In this document: piece after piece, positions 24,269-33,420 of the stretch
How positions within the stretch are numbered: the first letter of the stretch is position 1
Layout of the letters: every line of letters starts with the position of its first letter
Source of the DNA: Paenibacillus silagei
Lineage (GTDB): Bacteria; Bacillota; Bacilli; Paenibacillales; Paenibacillaceae
Assembly: GCF_017874735.1 (NCBI RefSeq)
Contig: NZ_JAGGLV010000009.1
Location: 62,001-126,000 of the forward strand
Reading direction: 5' to 3'
Length of the DNA stretch: 64,000 nucleotides
Program-made: the position numbers and the translations under genes
Notes under the pieces: generated by a model
The model's database searches: none
What the model saw: only the letters and a program-made list of their open reading frames with translations
Told to the model about the DNA's origin: nothing

Positions 24269-27200
24269 CTATCTGCGGATGCTGCCGGACCATTCCCTTA
24301 GCACTCTATCCAGCTCTTCTCCACGGATCGGCTTGGGAATAAAGTCCTGCATCCCTGCCCGGAGGCACATCTCTTCATCTTCCTTACGTGCAAAGGCAGT
24401 GGCAGCAATAATCACCGGGGACAGCCCCATCGCCTCGCGGATCTGCCGGGTGGCTTCAATCCCGTCCATGCCCGGCATCTGAATATCCATGAACACCAGA
24501 TCATAATGCCGGGACCGTACAGCTTCTACCGCCTGCTCCCCGTTCACTGCCAGGTCAGAGGTGTAGCCGCGCTTTTTGAGAAAAGTCTGCAGGATCTGCT
24601 GATTCACCGGATGATCCTCCGCGATAAGAATGGACAACGGCCCGTATTGACCCTCGGGATAATCCAGATTGAAAACACCACCCTTATACTCCTGAGTGGC
24701 AGCAACTCCTGCCAGCAGCGCTTGGCCCTGCTCCTCCACCGAATACATCACGCCGATGGTGAAGTAGAACTCCGAGCCTTCTCCTTCGACGCTGTTCACA
24801 CCGATGGCGCCATCCAGCAGCTCCACCAGCTTCTTGCTGATCGCCAGACCCAGTCCCGTCCCGCCGTACTTGCGGTTGATCGAAGGGTCCAGCTGGGAAA
24901 AGGACTGGAATAACAGGTTCCGGCTGCCCTGCGGAATGCCTATACCGGTATCGGTTACCGAGAACCTCAGAATCAGCGAGCCCGGCTCCCCGGCAGCCTC
25001 CAGCTTCACACAGACGCTAACCTCGCCTTCTTCCGTGAACTTGACCGCATTGCCGACGAGGTTCACCAGCACCTGCCTCAGCCTGGTTTCGTCGGTGATG
25101 ACAACAGCCGGAAGATCGGGCTCAATATGGCTGCGCAGAACCAGCCCTTTCTCCTGGATACGCGGATAGAATAGCTCACAGACGTTCTGAACGACCTGCC
25201 GGATATCGACCGGCTGCAGATCCAGCGTCATCATGCCGGATTCAATTTTGCTGAAATCCAGCACCTCGTTGAGAATATGTACCAGCGCGGCACCGCTTTT
25301 ATTGATAATCTGGGTGTAATATTGCTGTTCCTCCGTAAGCTCTGTTCCCGACAGGAGATCGGCCATCCCGATAATTCCATTCATCGGCGTACGCAGCTCG
25401 TGGCTCATAATCGCCAGGAACTCCGACTTGGCCCGGTCCGCCTTCTCCGCAGATTCCTTGGCACGCTCCACAGCCTTCTCCTCGGTGATATCCCGGAAGA
25501 CCACCACCGCCCCCTTATGCTCTCCGTTATCATATAATGCCGTCATCCGGTATTTGACCAGGAAGCTGGAGCCATCCTGACGCCAGAAGATCCCTTCCTG
25601 CTCCTGCTCATAAGAGAGGTTGGTCTTCAGCAGCTCCGCCAGCGTCCGGTGTCCTCCGGGATACAGCTCGCCGTCCATCCAGGTCTGCGCTATCGTATGC
25701 AGCTTGATATTGCCGGCCAGCTCACCCGGGTTATATCCGAGCATGACCGACGCAGCGGGGTTGATAAATACGGTCTCCCCCTCCAGATTCATGCCAAAAA
25801 TCCCCTCAGATACAGAGTTCAGGATCAGCGCATGCTCGTAACTAAGCTTCTCAATCTGCTCCAGATACCGCTTGGGCTCTGTAATATCACTGGTAATGGC
25901 GAATACACCGACGACCTCATGATCAATCAGCATAGGGACATAAATCATCCCTACCTCCACCCTCTCGCCGTCGTGACGGATCACCCGGGTATCGAAGGTC
26001 TGGGCCATGCCTCCGGCTGCCGCCAGAAACCGCATATTCACATGCTCCAGCTCATCCTCTTCAATAATCTCGCAGTAACTGGAATGCATCAGGGTCTCCC
26101 TGCTGTATCCTGTCAGCTGCTCCAGACTGGCATTCATCGACTGTATGTACCCCTGCAGATCCATTGCACTGATGGCAGACGGGTTGTATTCGAAAAGCGA
26201 CTTGTACCGGTTCTCACTCTCACGGAGCTGCTCCTCCATCCGCTGGCGCTCGGTCACATCCTGCACCATACCGCGGATCTGCTGAACCTTACCGGTTGCA
26301 TCCAGGATCACCTCCCAGTGCGCATAGAGAGACTTACGTTCCTCACTGCCCTTCACTCTGAAAATCGCCTCGCCCTTAGCCCCGGACTTCAGCGTATAAT
26401 GCAGCTCTTCGCGCAATCTGTCCAGGTCCTCCGGCACTACACAGTCAAACAGCTGAGTATAATGAACCACGGTATGATTTCCGCAATTGCCGCCTAATTC
26501 AAAGATAGCCATCAGCTGGCTGGAGACGATCAGCTGCTCATATACAGAATTCCACTCCCAGGAGCCCATTTGTCCTAACTCCTGCGCAGCAGCCAGCATA
26601 TCTTCAACCTTCTTCCGCTCGGTGATGTCATGGGCAATCGTCAGGATTTGCCGCACTTCGCCTTCACGATTCCGTACCACCTGAAAGGAGCTCTGGGTCC
26701 AAAGGTAATGGCCGTCCTTATGCCTGACCCTGCGTGTAAAGGTGTCACTGTCAGAGTAGAGCTTCCCCGGCTCGGTCATTTCCAGCGCATCCGCTTCATG
26801 GTAATAATCCGTTTTGTTGCGGCCGATCATGTCACTTGCCGGGTAGCCGAGCAGCGTTTCGACTGACGGGGAGACGTAGCGCAGCGTTCCATCGGGATCG
26901 GCGAATGAGATCATGTCCGGGGTGTGCTCCGTAATCAGCTCGAAGAGCTGGCGATCCTCCTCTATCTTCTTCTCCGCCAGCTTACGCGCGGTAATATCCG
27001 TCATCTCCGCAACCAAATGGGAGGGACTTCCAGTCTGTTCATCAATGATCAGAAAAAGATGCAGGGCAACCCAGAGCATCTCACCATTCTTATGTACGAA
27101 CCGCTTGTCGGTATCTACAGCCATATCAGGACTGTTTATTAAAGCATTCATAATCTGCCCGTGATCCAGGGTATACCCTTCATCCGGAAAGACGATATCC

Positions 27201-27385
27201 TGGTAACGCAGCTCCTTGAGTTCGGTCTCGGTGTATCCAAACATCCCGCAAAGCGCAGGGTTGGCCATGAGCATAGTACCATCCGTAATGGCTACTGCCG
27301 CATATCCTATTGAGGACCGCAAGTACAAGTGCTTAAATAGAGTGTCGGACAAAGCTAGAGCCTCCTCTGAGAAAATGGGGGACAT
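24269..27385 (-). CDS. Multi-PAS hybrid sensor histidine kinase/response regulator
   Basis: Large cytoplasmic hybrid kinase of 1038 residues with no clear membrane helix. About five PAS/PAC modules lie at roughly 14-130, 145-260, 265-385, 390-505 and 515-640. HisKA follows with the H box FLAIMSHELRTPMNG, then a HATPase domain with NAVKFTEEGEV, DTGIGIPQGS and GGTGLGLAISKKLVEL. A C-terminal receiver (about 905-1030) has its phospho-acceptor in LVFMDIQMPGMDG. Several PAS domains suggest redox, oxygen or small-ligand sensing. The ATG at 27385 has no ribosome site, but TATAAT lies 11 bases before it, so the mRNA may be leaderless. No output partner is adjacent. Confidence 0.92.
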   Translation of the reverse strand: MSPIFSEEALALSDTLFKHLYLRSSIGYAAVAITDGTMLMANPALCGMFGYTETELKELRYQDIVFPDEGYTLDHGQIMNALINSPDMAVDTDKRFVHKNGEMLWVALHLFLIIDEQTGSPSHLVAEMTDITARKLAEKKIEEDRQLFELITEHTPDMISFADPDGTLRYVSPSVETLLGYPASDMIGRNKTDYYHEADALEMTEPGKLYSDSDTFTRRVRHKDGHYLWTQSSFQVVRNREGEVRQILTIAHDITERKKVEDMLAAAQELGQMGSWEWNSVYEQLIVSSQLMAIFELGGNCGNHTVVHYTQLFDCVVPEDLDRLREELHYTLKSGAKGEAIFRVKGSEERKSLYAHWEVILDATGKVQQIRGMVQDVTERQRMEEQLRESENRYKSLFEYNPSAISAMDLQGYIQSMNASLEQLTGYSRETLMHSSYCEIIEEDELEHVNMRFLAAAGGMAQTFDTRVIRHDGERVEVGMIYVPMLIDHEVVGVFAITSDITEPKRYLEQIEKLSYEHALILNSVSEGIFGMNLEGETVFINPAASVMLGYNPGELAGNIKLHTIAQTWMDGELYPGGHRTLAELLKTNLSYEQEQEGIFWRQDGSSFLVKYRMTALYDNGEHKGAVVVFRDITEEKAVERAKESAEKADRAKSEFLAIMSHELRTPMNGIIGMADLLSGTELTEEQQYYTQIINKSGAALVHILNEVLDFSKIESGMMTLDLQPVDIRQVVQNVCELFYPRIQEKGLVLRSHIEPDLPAVVITDETRLRQVLVNLVGNAVKFTEEGEVSVCVKLEAAGEPGSLILRFSVTDTGIGIPQGSRNLLFQSFSQLDPSINRKYGGTGLGLAISKKLVELLDGAIGVNSVEGEGSEFYFTIGVMYSVEEQGQALLAGVAATQEYKGGVFNLDYPEGQYGPLSILIAEDHPVNQQILQTFLKKRGYTSDLAVNGEQAVEAVRSRHYDLVFMDIQMPGMDGIEATRQIREAMGLSPVIIAATAFARKEDEEMCLRAGMQDFIPKPIRGEELDRVLREWSGSIRR

Positions 27386-27933
27386 AATTTAGTAACATTA
27401 TACCTTTTTTTCGGAAATTATGCTCCAGACCTAAAGTCCCGCTAATGAAGATACACAGGGCAAGCTTGCCGCTGGAAACGTGCATATCCACATACAAAAT
27501 AGCCCCACAAACTCTCCCCCACAAAGTGAAGTAATGCTTCGGAGTTAATTCAAATACTTTGCGGGGACCCCAAAACATATAAATTCTCTACAGAAAAAAC
27601 CGCCCTGGTCACTTTCATGACGTCAAGGCGGTGGTTATAGGTTAGTCCAGTCTCCTGCGCGGCAGCCAGAAGGCACAGAAATTACGGAAGATGACGTACC
27701 CGCTTGGTATAGAGCACCTCCTGGATGCCTCCATCCTCCAACAGACCTAGATGAGGGTAGACTATCAGTCCCAGCAGGCTGACTAGGAATTCTCCCAGCT
27801 TCGCAACCTGGAGCCTGTCCATTAATACAGGGTCTATGAATATCGGTACGCCTCCTCTCCTGCCAGCCGTCTACTGCTTATTCGTTCAAGTATGGCAAAA
27901 GGTTACACTCTTGCGAATGAAGTGTTCCATCCT
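27386..27933. other. Gap between the hybrid kinase and the YesM-like kinase
   Basis: Holds the hybrid-kinase promoter (-10 TATAAT at 27397-27402, minus) and the terminator at 27599-27632. A 46-codon minus-strand frame at 27682-27822 has AGGAGG only about 24 bases before its ATG and no family resemblance. Nothing else is recognised. Confidence 0.5.
27599..27632 (-). terminator. Rho-independent terminator downstream of the YesM-like kinase
   Basis: On the minus strand ACCGCC and GGCGGT arms, with inner TGAC/GTCA pairing, are followed by TTTTTTC. It is about 300 bases after the kinase stop at 27934 and is the first terminator in that direction. Confidence 0.65.
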
Positions 27934-29658
27934 TCACGTGGTCCTCTTGGGAATTCTCACCGTCACGGTCGTACCCTGGCCGATTTCGCTGTGGATCATG
28001 ATCCCGTACGCCTCGCCAAAATAAATCCGGATTCTCTCCTGGGCGTTGAACAGTCCATACGATTTGGATTGCCTGCTTAATACCGTATCCATTGTCCCCT
28101 GAGTCATTCCCGGACCGTTGTCTTCAATGCCGAACACAATCGTATCTTCCTCGAAGCAAGCCCGCAGGCTGATTCTGCCGCGCCCCTCCCGCTTGTTGTC
28201 CACGCCGTGCTCAATCGCATTCTCTACAATAGGCTGCATAATCAGCTTAATCATGTGATAGCCCAGCACCTCCGGGTCCACCTCGTACACTACATCGAAG
28301 CTGTGGTCATGCATAATCAGCTGCAGATCAATATAAGATTTCGTATTCTCCAGTTCATCATGAACGCTGATGACATCCTGCCCCCTGTTCAGGGTCGTCC
28401 GGTAAAATTTGGAGAGGGTTGTGGTGATTTTACTGATGTCATACGCTTTAATGCTTATAGCCTTCCAGTTGATCAGCGACAGGGAGTTATAGAGGAAATG
28501 CGGATTGATCTGAGCCTGAAGCGCTTTCAGCTCCGCGTCCTTCTGCACCACCTTGCTGCGGTAGACTTCATTGAACAGCTCATTCAGACTTTGCAGCATA
28601 TCCTTGAACCGCGAGGTCAGCTCGCCGATCTCGTCATTGGAATCGACCACAATATCCACATGCAGGTCCCCACGGGTCACCCTTTTCATCGTGCGGTTCA
28701 GACGGTAGATCCTTCTCACGAATGCATTCGACAACAGCCAGACCGCAGGCACCAGAATCAGCAGGCAAATCCCGACCGTGAGCATGGTGGCGCGGAGAAT
28801 CGTCTTGGCATCGACACCGATCGAGTTCTTGGGCATATAAAAGACAAGCTTCCAGCCCGTCACGCCCAGCGTCTGGGAGATGACGATGAAATCGCTCGCG
28901 CGCTCTTCCGCTGCCTTAGCCGATTCAAAGGACGGCAGCCCGTTGTGATAGTCATACACAGGCTCCCCCGCTCCATTCTCGACCAGGACGCCGTACTCAC
29001 CGGAGACCACATTGGTCAGACCCGCAAACATATCCTTGCTGTCAAAGCCTAAGTAGATCAGGTTGTCATACTGCGTTCCCGAGCCGCCCACCATCCTACG
29101 CACTGCGGACAAGGCCGTACCCTCCTTGATCCAATGCGTCTGGCCGCTGGCCATCGCCGCTTCATACCATGGCTTCCCGGATACGGTGCTAATCGGCAGA
29201 ATCGTATTCTTCCGTTCCGTGATGTTGTTCCCTGTATACACCGTCAGCTGGCGGATCTCTTCGTTCAGGAACAGAAGCGTATTGAACAGCGGCTCCACGA
29301 TGGTGTTCAGATCATTGTACATATAGTAATAATTGTCCGAGTAATCATTGTTGAAGACAGACACTACACTGGAGTTAAAGGTGAACGAGTCCAGCGCGGC
29401 ATTGAGCTTGCTGAACTTATAATCCAGATTGGCGGCGATCTCCGACACATTGTCGGTTAAGGTCAGCCGGGCCTGCTGAACGAGCAGACTCCTGGATTGA
29501 TCATACGAATACCAGCCAAGCACACTGAGCGGAATAATGATAACGAGTAAATAAGAGACAAACAGCTTATGCTTAATTCTTAAATTCCTGATGAAACAGC
29601 CTGGGCGCTCCAGATCTACCCCTCCTGTCTTAAGCCTCTTGTCCTTATAACGTAGCAT
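27934..29658 (-). CDS. YesM-like sensor histidine kinase
   Basis: Membrane kinase of about 574 residues from the ATG at 29658. A first helix (LFVSYLLVIIIPLSVLGWYSY), an extracellular dCache-like sensor, a second helix (MLTVGICLLILVPAVWLLSNAF), HAMP, a His_kinase domain with QINPHFLYNSLSLINW, and HATPase with DNGPGM. The start is uncertain: the ATG at 29658 has only GGGGGC two bases away, while AGGAGGGG lies seven bases before an in-frame CTG at 29613. A terminator separates it from the transporter genes, so it may have its own promoter. The likely partner regulator is at 33421-34953. Confidence 0.88.
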   Translation of the reverse strand: MLRYKDKRLKTGGVDLERPGCFIRNLRIKHKLFVSYLLVIIIPLSVLGWYSYDQSRSLLVQQARLTLTDNVSEIAANLDYKFSKLNAALDSFTFNSSVVSVFNNDYSDNYYYMYNDLNTIVEPLFNTLLFLNEEIRQLTVYTGNNITERKNTILPISTVSGKPWYEAAMASGQTHWIKEGTALSAVRRMVGGSGTQYDNLIYLGFDSKDMFAGLTNVVSGEYGVLVENGAGEPVYDYHNGLPSFESAKAAEERASDFIVISQTLGVTGWKLVFYMPKNSIGVDAKTILRATMLTVGICLLILVPAVWLLSNAFVRRIYRLNRTMKRVTRGDLHVDIVVDSNDEIGELTSRFKDMLQSLNELFNEVYRSKVVQKDAELKALQAQINPHFLYNSLSLINWKAISIKAYDISKITTTLSKFYRTTLNRGQDVISVHDELENTKSYIDLQLIMHDHSFDVVYEVDPEVLGYHMIKLIMQPIVENAIEHGVDNKREGRGRISLRACFEEDTIVFGIEDNGPGMTQGTMDTVLSRQSKSYGLFNAQERIRIYFGEAYGIMIHSEIGQGTTVTVRIPKRTT

Positions 29659-29727
29659 TGCCCCCGGCAAATAACAATCTGTAAAAGCGGCAGCCCGCCG
29701 CATGAGCCCTGCCCCGAAACAACAAAG

Positions 29728-29763
29728 GGGTGTCCCCAGCCGTTTCCGGCTTACGGGACACCC
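29728..29763 (-). terminator. Terminator of the LplABC-like transporter operon
   Basis: A strong hairpin, GGGTGTCCC with GGGACACCC and an inner AGCCG/CGGCT pairing, is followed on the minus strand by TTTGTTGTTT. It lies 20 bases after the permease stop at 29783. Confidence 0.85.
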
Positions 29764-29782
29764 GCTTACATGCAGTTTACGC

Positions 29783-30664
29783 TTACTCTTTGACGGCACC
29801 GAGCACGATTCCACTGACGAAATACCGCTGCAGAAACGGATAGATCAGCATGATTGGAATCATCGAGACCATCACCTTGGCCGCATTGAGCAGCTGGCTC
29901 GACATATTCGACAGACGCTTAATCTCTTCCGGATCGGTGGTGTTCATGATCGAATTCACGCTGATAATCAATTGCTGGATATACGTTTGCAGCGGCCAAT
30001 TCTCCTTGTGGTTCATCAGGATCATCCCGTCAAAAAACGCATTCCAGTGACCGACGACCGAGAACAGGGTGACTGTCGCCAGTGAGGGCAGGGAGATGGG
30101 GATATAAATCGTCACCAGCGTTCTCCACGCCCCCGCCCCGTCCATCCCGGCAGCCTCCTCCAGCTCCTTCGGAACGCCCTTGAAGAAGTTCATCAGCAGA
30201 ATCACATTAAATACCGGAACGGCGGTAGGCAGCACAAGCGCCCAGATGGAATCGAGCAGCCCGTACGTATTGATCGTCATATACCACGGGATTAGCCCGC
30301 CGTTGAACAGCATACAGAAGATAACGAACCACATATAGATATTTCTGCCCGGAAAATGTTTGTTCGATTTCGATAAAGGATAGGCCATCAGCACCGTAAC
30401 CAGCAGATTGATGGCTCCTCCGAGCAGCACCCTTTTCACAGATACGCCAAAGGAAGTGAAGAAGCTCCGGTCACTGATGACCGACTTATAGGCCTCCAGA
30501 TTGAAATCAACCGGCCAGAAGAAGACCTGACCCGACATGGCCGCCACCTTGCCGCTGAACGAAATAGCCAAGGTATTCAGTACAGGGGCCAAGGAGAGAA
30601 AAGCAATCACGGTTAGAATACAATAAATCACAATATCAACAGTCCGGCTGGTTCCACGGATCAC
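29783..30664 (-). CDS. Carbohydrate ABC permease (LplC/YtcP type)
   Basis: 293-residue membrane permease with six helices. It opens with a helix at IYCILTVIAFLSLAPVLNTLA, carries the EAA loop EELEEAAGMDGAGAWRTLVTIYIP, and ends YFVSGIVLGAVKE, as in the LplC group. The GTG start at 30664 has GAGGTGATTTGCT upstream. It is the last gene of a lipoprotein-permease-permease operon without an ATPase. Confidence 0.93.
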   Translation of the reverse strand: MIRGTSRTVDIVIYCILTVIAFLSLAPVLNTLAISFSGKVAAMSGQVFFWPVDFNLEAYKSVISDRSFFTSFGVSVKRVLLGGAINLLVTVLMAYPLSKSNKHFPGRNIYMWFVIFCMLFNGGLIPWYMTINTYGLLDSIWALVLPTAVPVFNVILLMNFFKGVPKELEEAAGMDGAGAWRTLVTIYIPISLPSLATVTLFSVVGHWNAFFDGMILMNHKENWPLQTYIQQLIISVNSIMNTTDPEEIKRLSNMSSQLLNAAKVMVSMIPIMLIYPFLQRYFVSGIVLGAVKE

Positions 30665-30679
30665 AGCAAATCACCTCTG

Positions 30680-31570
30680 TCAGAAAATACGGTAGTTGGC
30701 AAACCGGGCAGCCAGACCATAGGAAGCGGCAATCAGCACAAAGCTTACGACCGATTTGAGCAGGCCTACCGCTGTTGCCAGTCCATACTGGATTTCAAGC
30801 AATCCTGAACGGTATACATAAGTATCAATGATATCCCCCGACTCATAGACAATCGGATTATACAGGTTGAGAATCTGCTCGAAGCCCGCATTCAGCACAT
30901 TGCCGAGGCTTAAGGTCGCCAGCAGAATCACCGTGGTCATCAGACCCGGAATTGTAATATTGGTTAACCGCTGGAACCGGTTTGCTCCGTCAATGGCGGC
31001 TGCTTCATACAGATTGGTGTTAATGGAAGTCAGGGCAGCGATATAGATGATCGTATTGAAGCCGAATTCCTTCCATACATCGCTCGATACGATCACAAAG
31101 CGGAACCAGTGATTGCTCTGAAGGAACATAATCGGATCGCCGCCGAACCACTGGATCATCTGATTGATAATGCCGTCCAGACTGAGCAGGTTAATCAGCA
31201 CCCCTGAGAGAATGACCCAGGACATGAAATGGGGCAGGTACACAATCGTTTGGATGGTACGCTTGAATTTAATATTCGCCACTTCATGGAACAGCAGTGC
31301 AAATACAAATGGAACGGTCAGTCCGGCAATGATTTTCATCAGTGCAATGCTCAGGGTGTTTCCAAGAATCAGCCTGCTGTCCGGCAGGCTGAACATATAC
31401 TCAAAATTCTCCCAGCCCACCCATTCAGAGTGGAAGATGCCCAGCGTAGGCTGAAAGTCCTGAAAGGCAATCACAATTCCGAACATGGGAACTACACTGA
31501 ATGCTATGAGCAGCAATATGCCGGGGAGCAGCATCAGATGGTAATTCCAGATAGAAGCTCTGCTTCTCAT
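30680..31570 (-). CDS. Carbohydrate ABC permease (LplB type)
   Basis: 296-residue permease of the LplB family. It opens HLMLLPGILLLIAFSVVPMFGIVIAFQDFQPTLG and has the EAA loop NLYEAAAIDGANRFQRLTNITIPG. ATG at 31570 overlaps the stop of the solute-binding gene by four bases, showing coupling. The substrate group is usually polysaccharide- or oligosaccharide-derived sugars. Confidence 0.93.
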   Translation of the reverse strand: MRSRASIWNYHLMLLPGILLLIAFSVVPMFGIVIAFQDFQPTLGIFHSEWVGWENFEYMFSLPDSRLILGNTLSIALMKIIAGLTVPFVFALLFHEVANIKFKRTIQTIVYLPHFMSWVILSGVLINLLSLDGIINQMIQWFGGDPIMFLQSNHWFRFVIVSSDVWKEFGFNTIIYIAALTSINTNLYEAAAIDGANRFQRLTNITIPGLMTTVILLATLSLGNVLNAGFEQILNLYNPIVYESGDIIDTYVYRSGLLEIQYGLATAVGLLKSVVSFVLIAASYGLAARFANYRIF

Positions 31571-33264
31571 GGTGACTCAACTGCCTCGGCCACCTCTTTG
31601 GTGATTTCTTCCCCTCCGATGCTCTTCCAGGTCTCCACGAACTTATCGAATTCTTCAAGGGGAGAAGTGCCGGTAATGATTTTCAAAAAGGTCTCGTTTT
31701 CGAGTTTTTCCAGATTGGCTCCCTTTTTAAGCATCGCTTCCGTCTTGCCGTAGAACACAGGCTCCACCTTCACAATTTCTTTCGCTCCGGTGATGGAGGC
31801 GGCAGTATAGAAGGCCAGTGAATCGGCATAAGCGGGAATATCCTTTTTCGGATTCTCATTATTCTTCAAGACCGCCTTGACTCTCGGCAGGATGCGGGCC
31901 GGCAGATCGTCCAGCTTCTTATCCTTAATCGCCTTCTCATAGATCGGAACATCGCGTGCCAGGGAATCCTGGTAATCCAGCTGCACATTAATCGGATAAT
32001 TGAGCCAGCCTACACCCAGATCCTTATACAGCTCCTGCGATGCCGGATCAATCAGGCGGATGCCTTCATACTCCACGCTGAGCATTTTCAAGGCAGCTTC
32101 GGGGTGCTCCGCCTTCTTGTTCACCACCATGAAGGTTCCCGACGGCGTGGATGGCACGATATTCCGTTTGCCGTCCCCGTCCAGCGGCACAGCCAGCGGC
32201 ACCCAATCCGCTTCCGGGTTGGCCTTCACTGCATCAGACAACGCCCAGCCTCCGAACCAGGGGGCGAACAGGATACCGGCCCGGCCGCCTGACACCAGCC
32301 CGGCATTATCCTCATACTTCCGGGTCAAGAACTCTTTGTCAATCAACCCGTCCGCATACATCTCTCTCAGCTCAGAGAGCGCCTGCTTGGTCTCTGGCGT
32401 TGTGGAGCCGTAGATGATGTTTCCGCCCTCATCCTTGAACCAATTCTTCGGATAGGCATGATTGGCATTGAAGATCGGATCGAAGGTGAAGAAGCCTCCG
32501 TCTGCGACTACACTTTTATCGCCAAGCAGACCAACGGTATCCGCTTTCCCGTTACCGTCAGGGTCTTGCTCCTTGAACGCCTTGATCACAGTCTTAACTT
32601 CATCCATGGTACGGGGCGTCTCAAGCTTCAGCTTGTTCAGCCAGTCCTGGCGTATCCACAGGAGCTGATAATTGCCGTCGATGTTGGTATTGGGCAGCGC
32701 CATCAGCTTGCCGTCGATTCTTCCGGTGTTCAGCACCCGGTCTCCTGTGTAGGAGTTGTAATAATCCTTAATCAGCGGCGAGGCATATTGATCGTATAAC
32801 TCGGTCAGATCGGCCAGCATACCCGCTTTGGCCATTCTCTTAAACTGCTGTTCATCCACCACCAGAATGTCCGGCAGGGAATTGCTCGAGATCGCCAGGG
32901 TAACCTTCTGGTTATATGCATCCTGGTCTTCCACCGAGAAATCGTATTTCACCTTTACGTTCAGGCGGTCCTCGACATATTTCAGATACTTGTTATTCTC
33001 CAGCGTATCTCCTGCCGGCAGGTTATTCCCCGATACGCCCTGTCTCCCCAGAGACACGGTAACGGGTTCTTCATATTTGCTGAAGGGTCCATCGTCCTCC
33101 TTGGCGGTGGCGGATGGTTCATTGCCTCCGGCATTCGTGGACTCACTGCCGGCGGGCGCAGCAACCTTCTCCTCCTTTGGACTGCTGCCGCAGGCCGCCA
33201 GCACTCCCAGCACCATTACCATGGACAGCAGCAAGGCCATAACACGAATTTTCTTCAATCTCAT
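31567..33264 (-). CDS. LplA-like solute-binding lipoprotein
   Basis: Family 1 binding protein of about 565 residues, longer than maltose-binding types as is usual for LplA. A signal peptide with lipobox GVLAAC precedes a Lys/Glu/Ser-rich tether; the mature part has DILVVDEQQFKRMAKAGMLADLT, typical of the family. ATG at 33264 follows GGGAGGGG. A cre-like site lies 24 bases upstream, suggesting CcpA-dependent catabolite repression. The neighbouring mannose-6-phosphate isomerase, ROK kinase and GH38 genes suggest mannosides as substrate. Confidence 0.92.
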   Translation of the reverse strand: MRLKKIRVMALLLSMVMVLGVLAACGSSPKEEKVAAPAGSESTNAGGNEPSATAKEDDGPFSKYEEPVTVSLGRQGVSGNNLPAGDTLENNKYLKYVEDRLNVKVKYDFSVEDQDAYNQKVTLAISSNSLPDILVVDEQQFKRMAKAGMLADLTELYDQYASPLIKDYYNSYTGDRVLNTGRIDGKLMALPNTNIDGNYQLLWIRQDWLNKLKLETPRTMDEVKTVIKAFKEQDPDGNGKADTVGLLGDKSVVADGGFFTFDPIFNANHAYPKNWFKDEGGNIIYGSTTPETKQALSELREMYADGLIDKEFLTRKYEDNAGLVSGGRAGILFAPWFGGWALSDAVKANPEADWVPLAVPLDGDGKRNIVPSTPSGTFMVVNKKAEHPEAALKMLSVEYEGIRLIDPASQELYKDLGVGWLNYPINVQLDYQDSLARDVPIYEKAIKDKKLDDLPARILPRVKAVLKNNENPKKDIPAYADSLAFYTAASITGAKEIVKVEPVFYGKTEAMLKKGANLEKLENETFLKIITGTSPLEEFDKFVETWKSIGGEEITKEVAEAVESP

Positions 33265-33287
33265 AGATGCCCCTCCCAAACTTTGTT

Positions 33288-33302
33288 ATAAAACGCTTTC
33301 AT
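33288..33302 (-). promoter_or_regulatory. Candidate cre (CcpA) site
   Basis: On the minus strand the sequence ATGAAAGCGTTTTAT matches the cre pattern WTGNAANCGNWNNCW except at one position. It lies 24 bases before the lipoprotein start, where CcpA would block transcription. One mismatch and no further support keep confidence moderate. Confidence 0.5.
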
Positions 33303-33420
33303 GCTTACAGTTAAATTGTAAATTAGCCTGGAAGGGAGCGAAATCCCAAATTCTTTGGATACGCGTCAATTAATTTGGAAGTAAAAAGCACCCGCAGGTG
33401 CTCTCCAATAATTCGTACTA

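Noticed and set aside
27682..27822. 46-codon minus-strand frame after the YesM-like kinase
   Set aside because: The only AGGAGG is about 24 bases before the ATG, no family is recognised, and it lies in a non-coding gap.
28207..29052. 281-codon plus-strand frame opposite the YesM-like kinase
   Set aside because: A shadow of the kinase gene with low-complexity antisense composition and no ribosome site.
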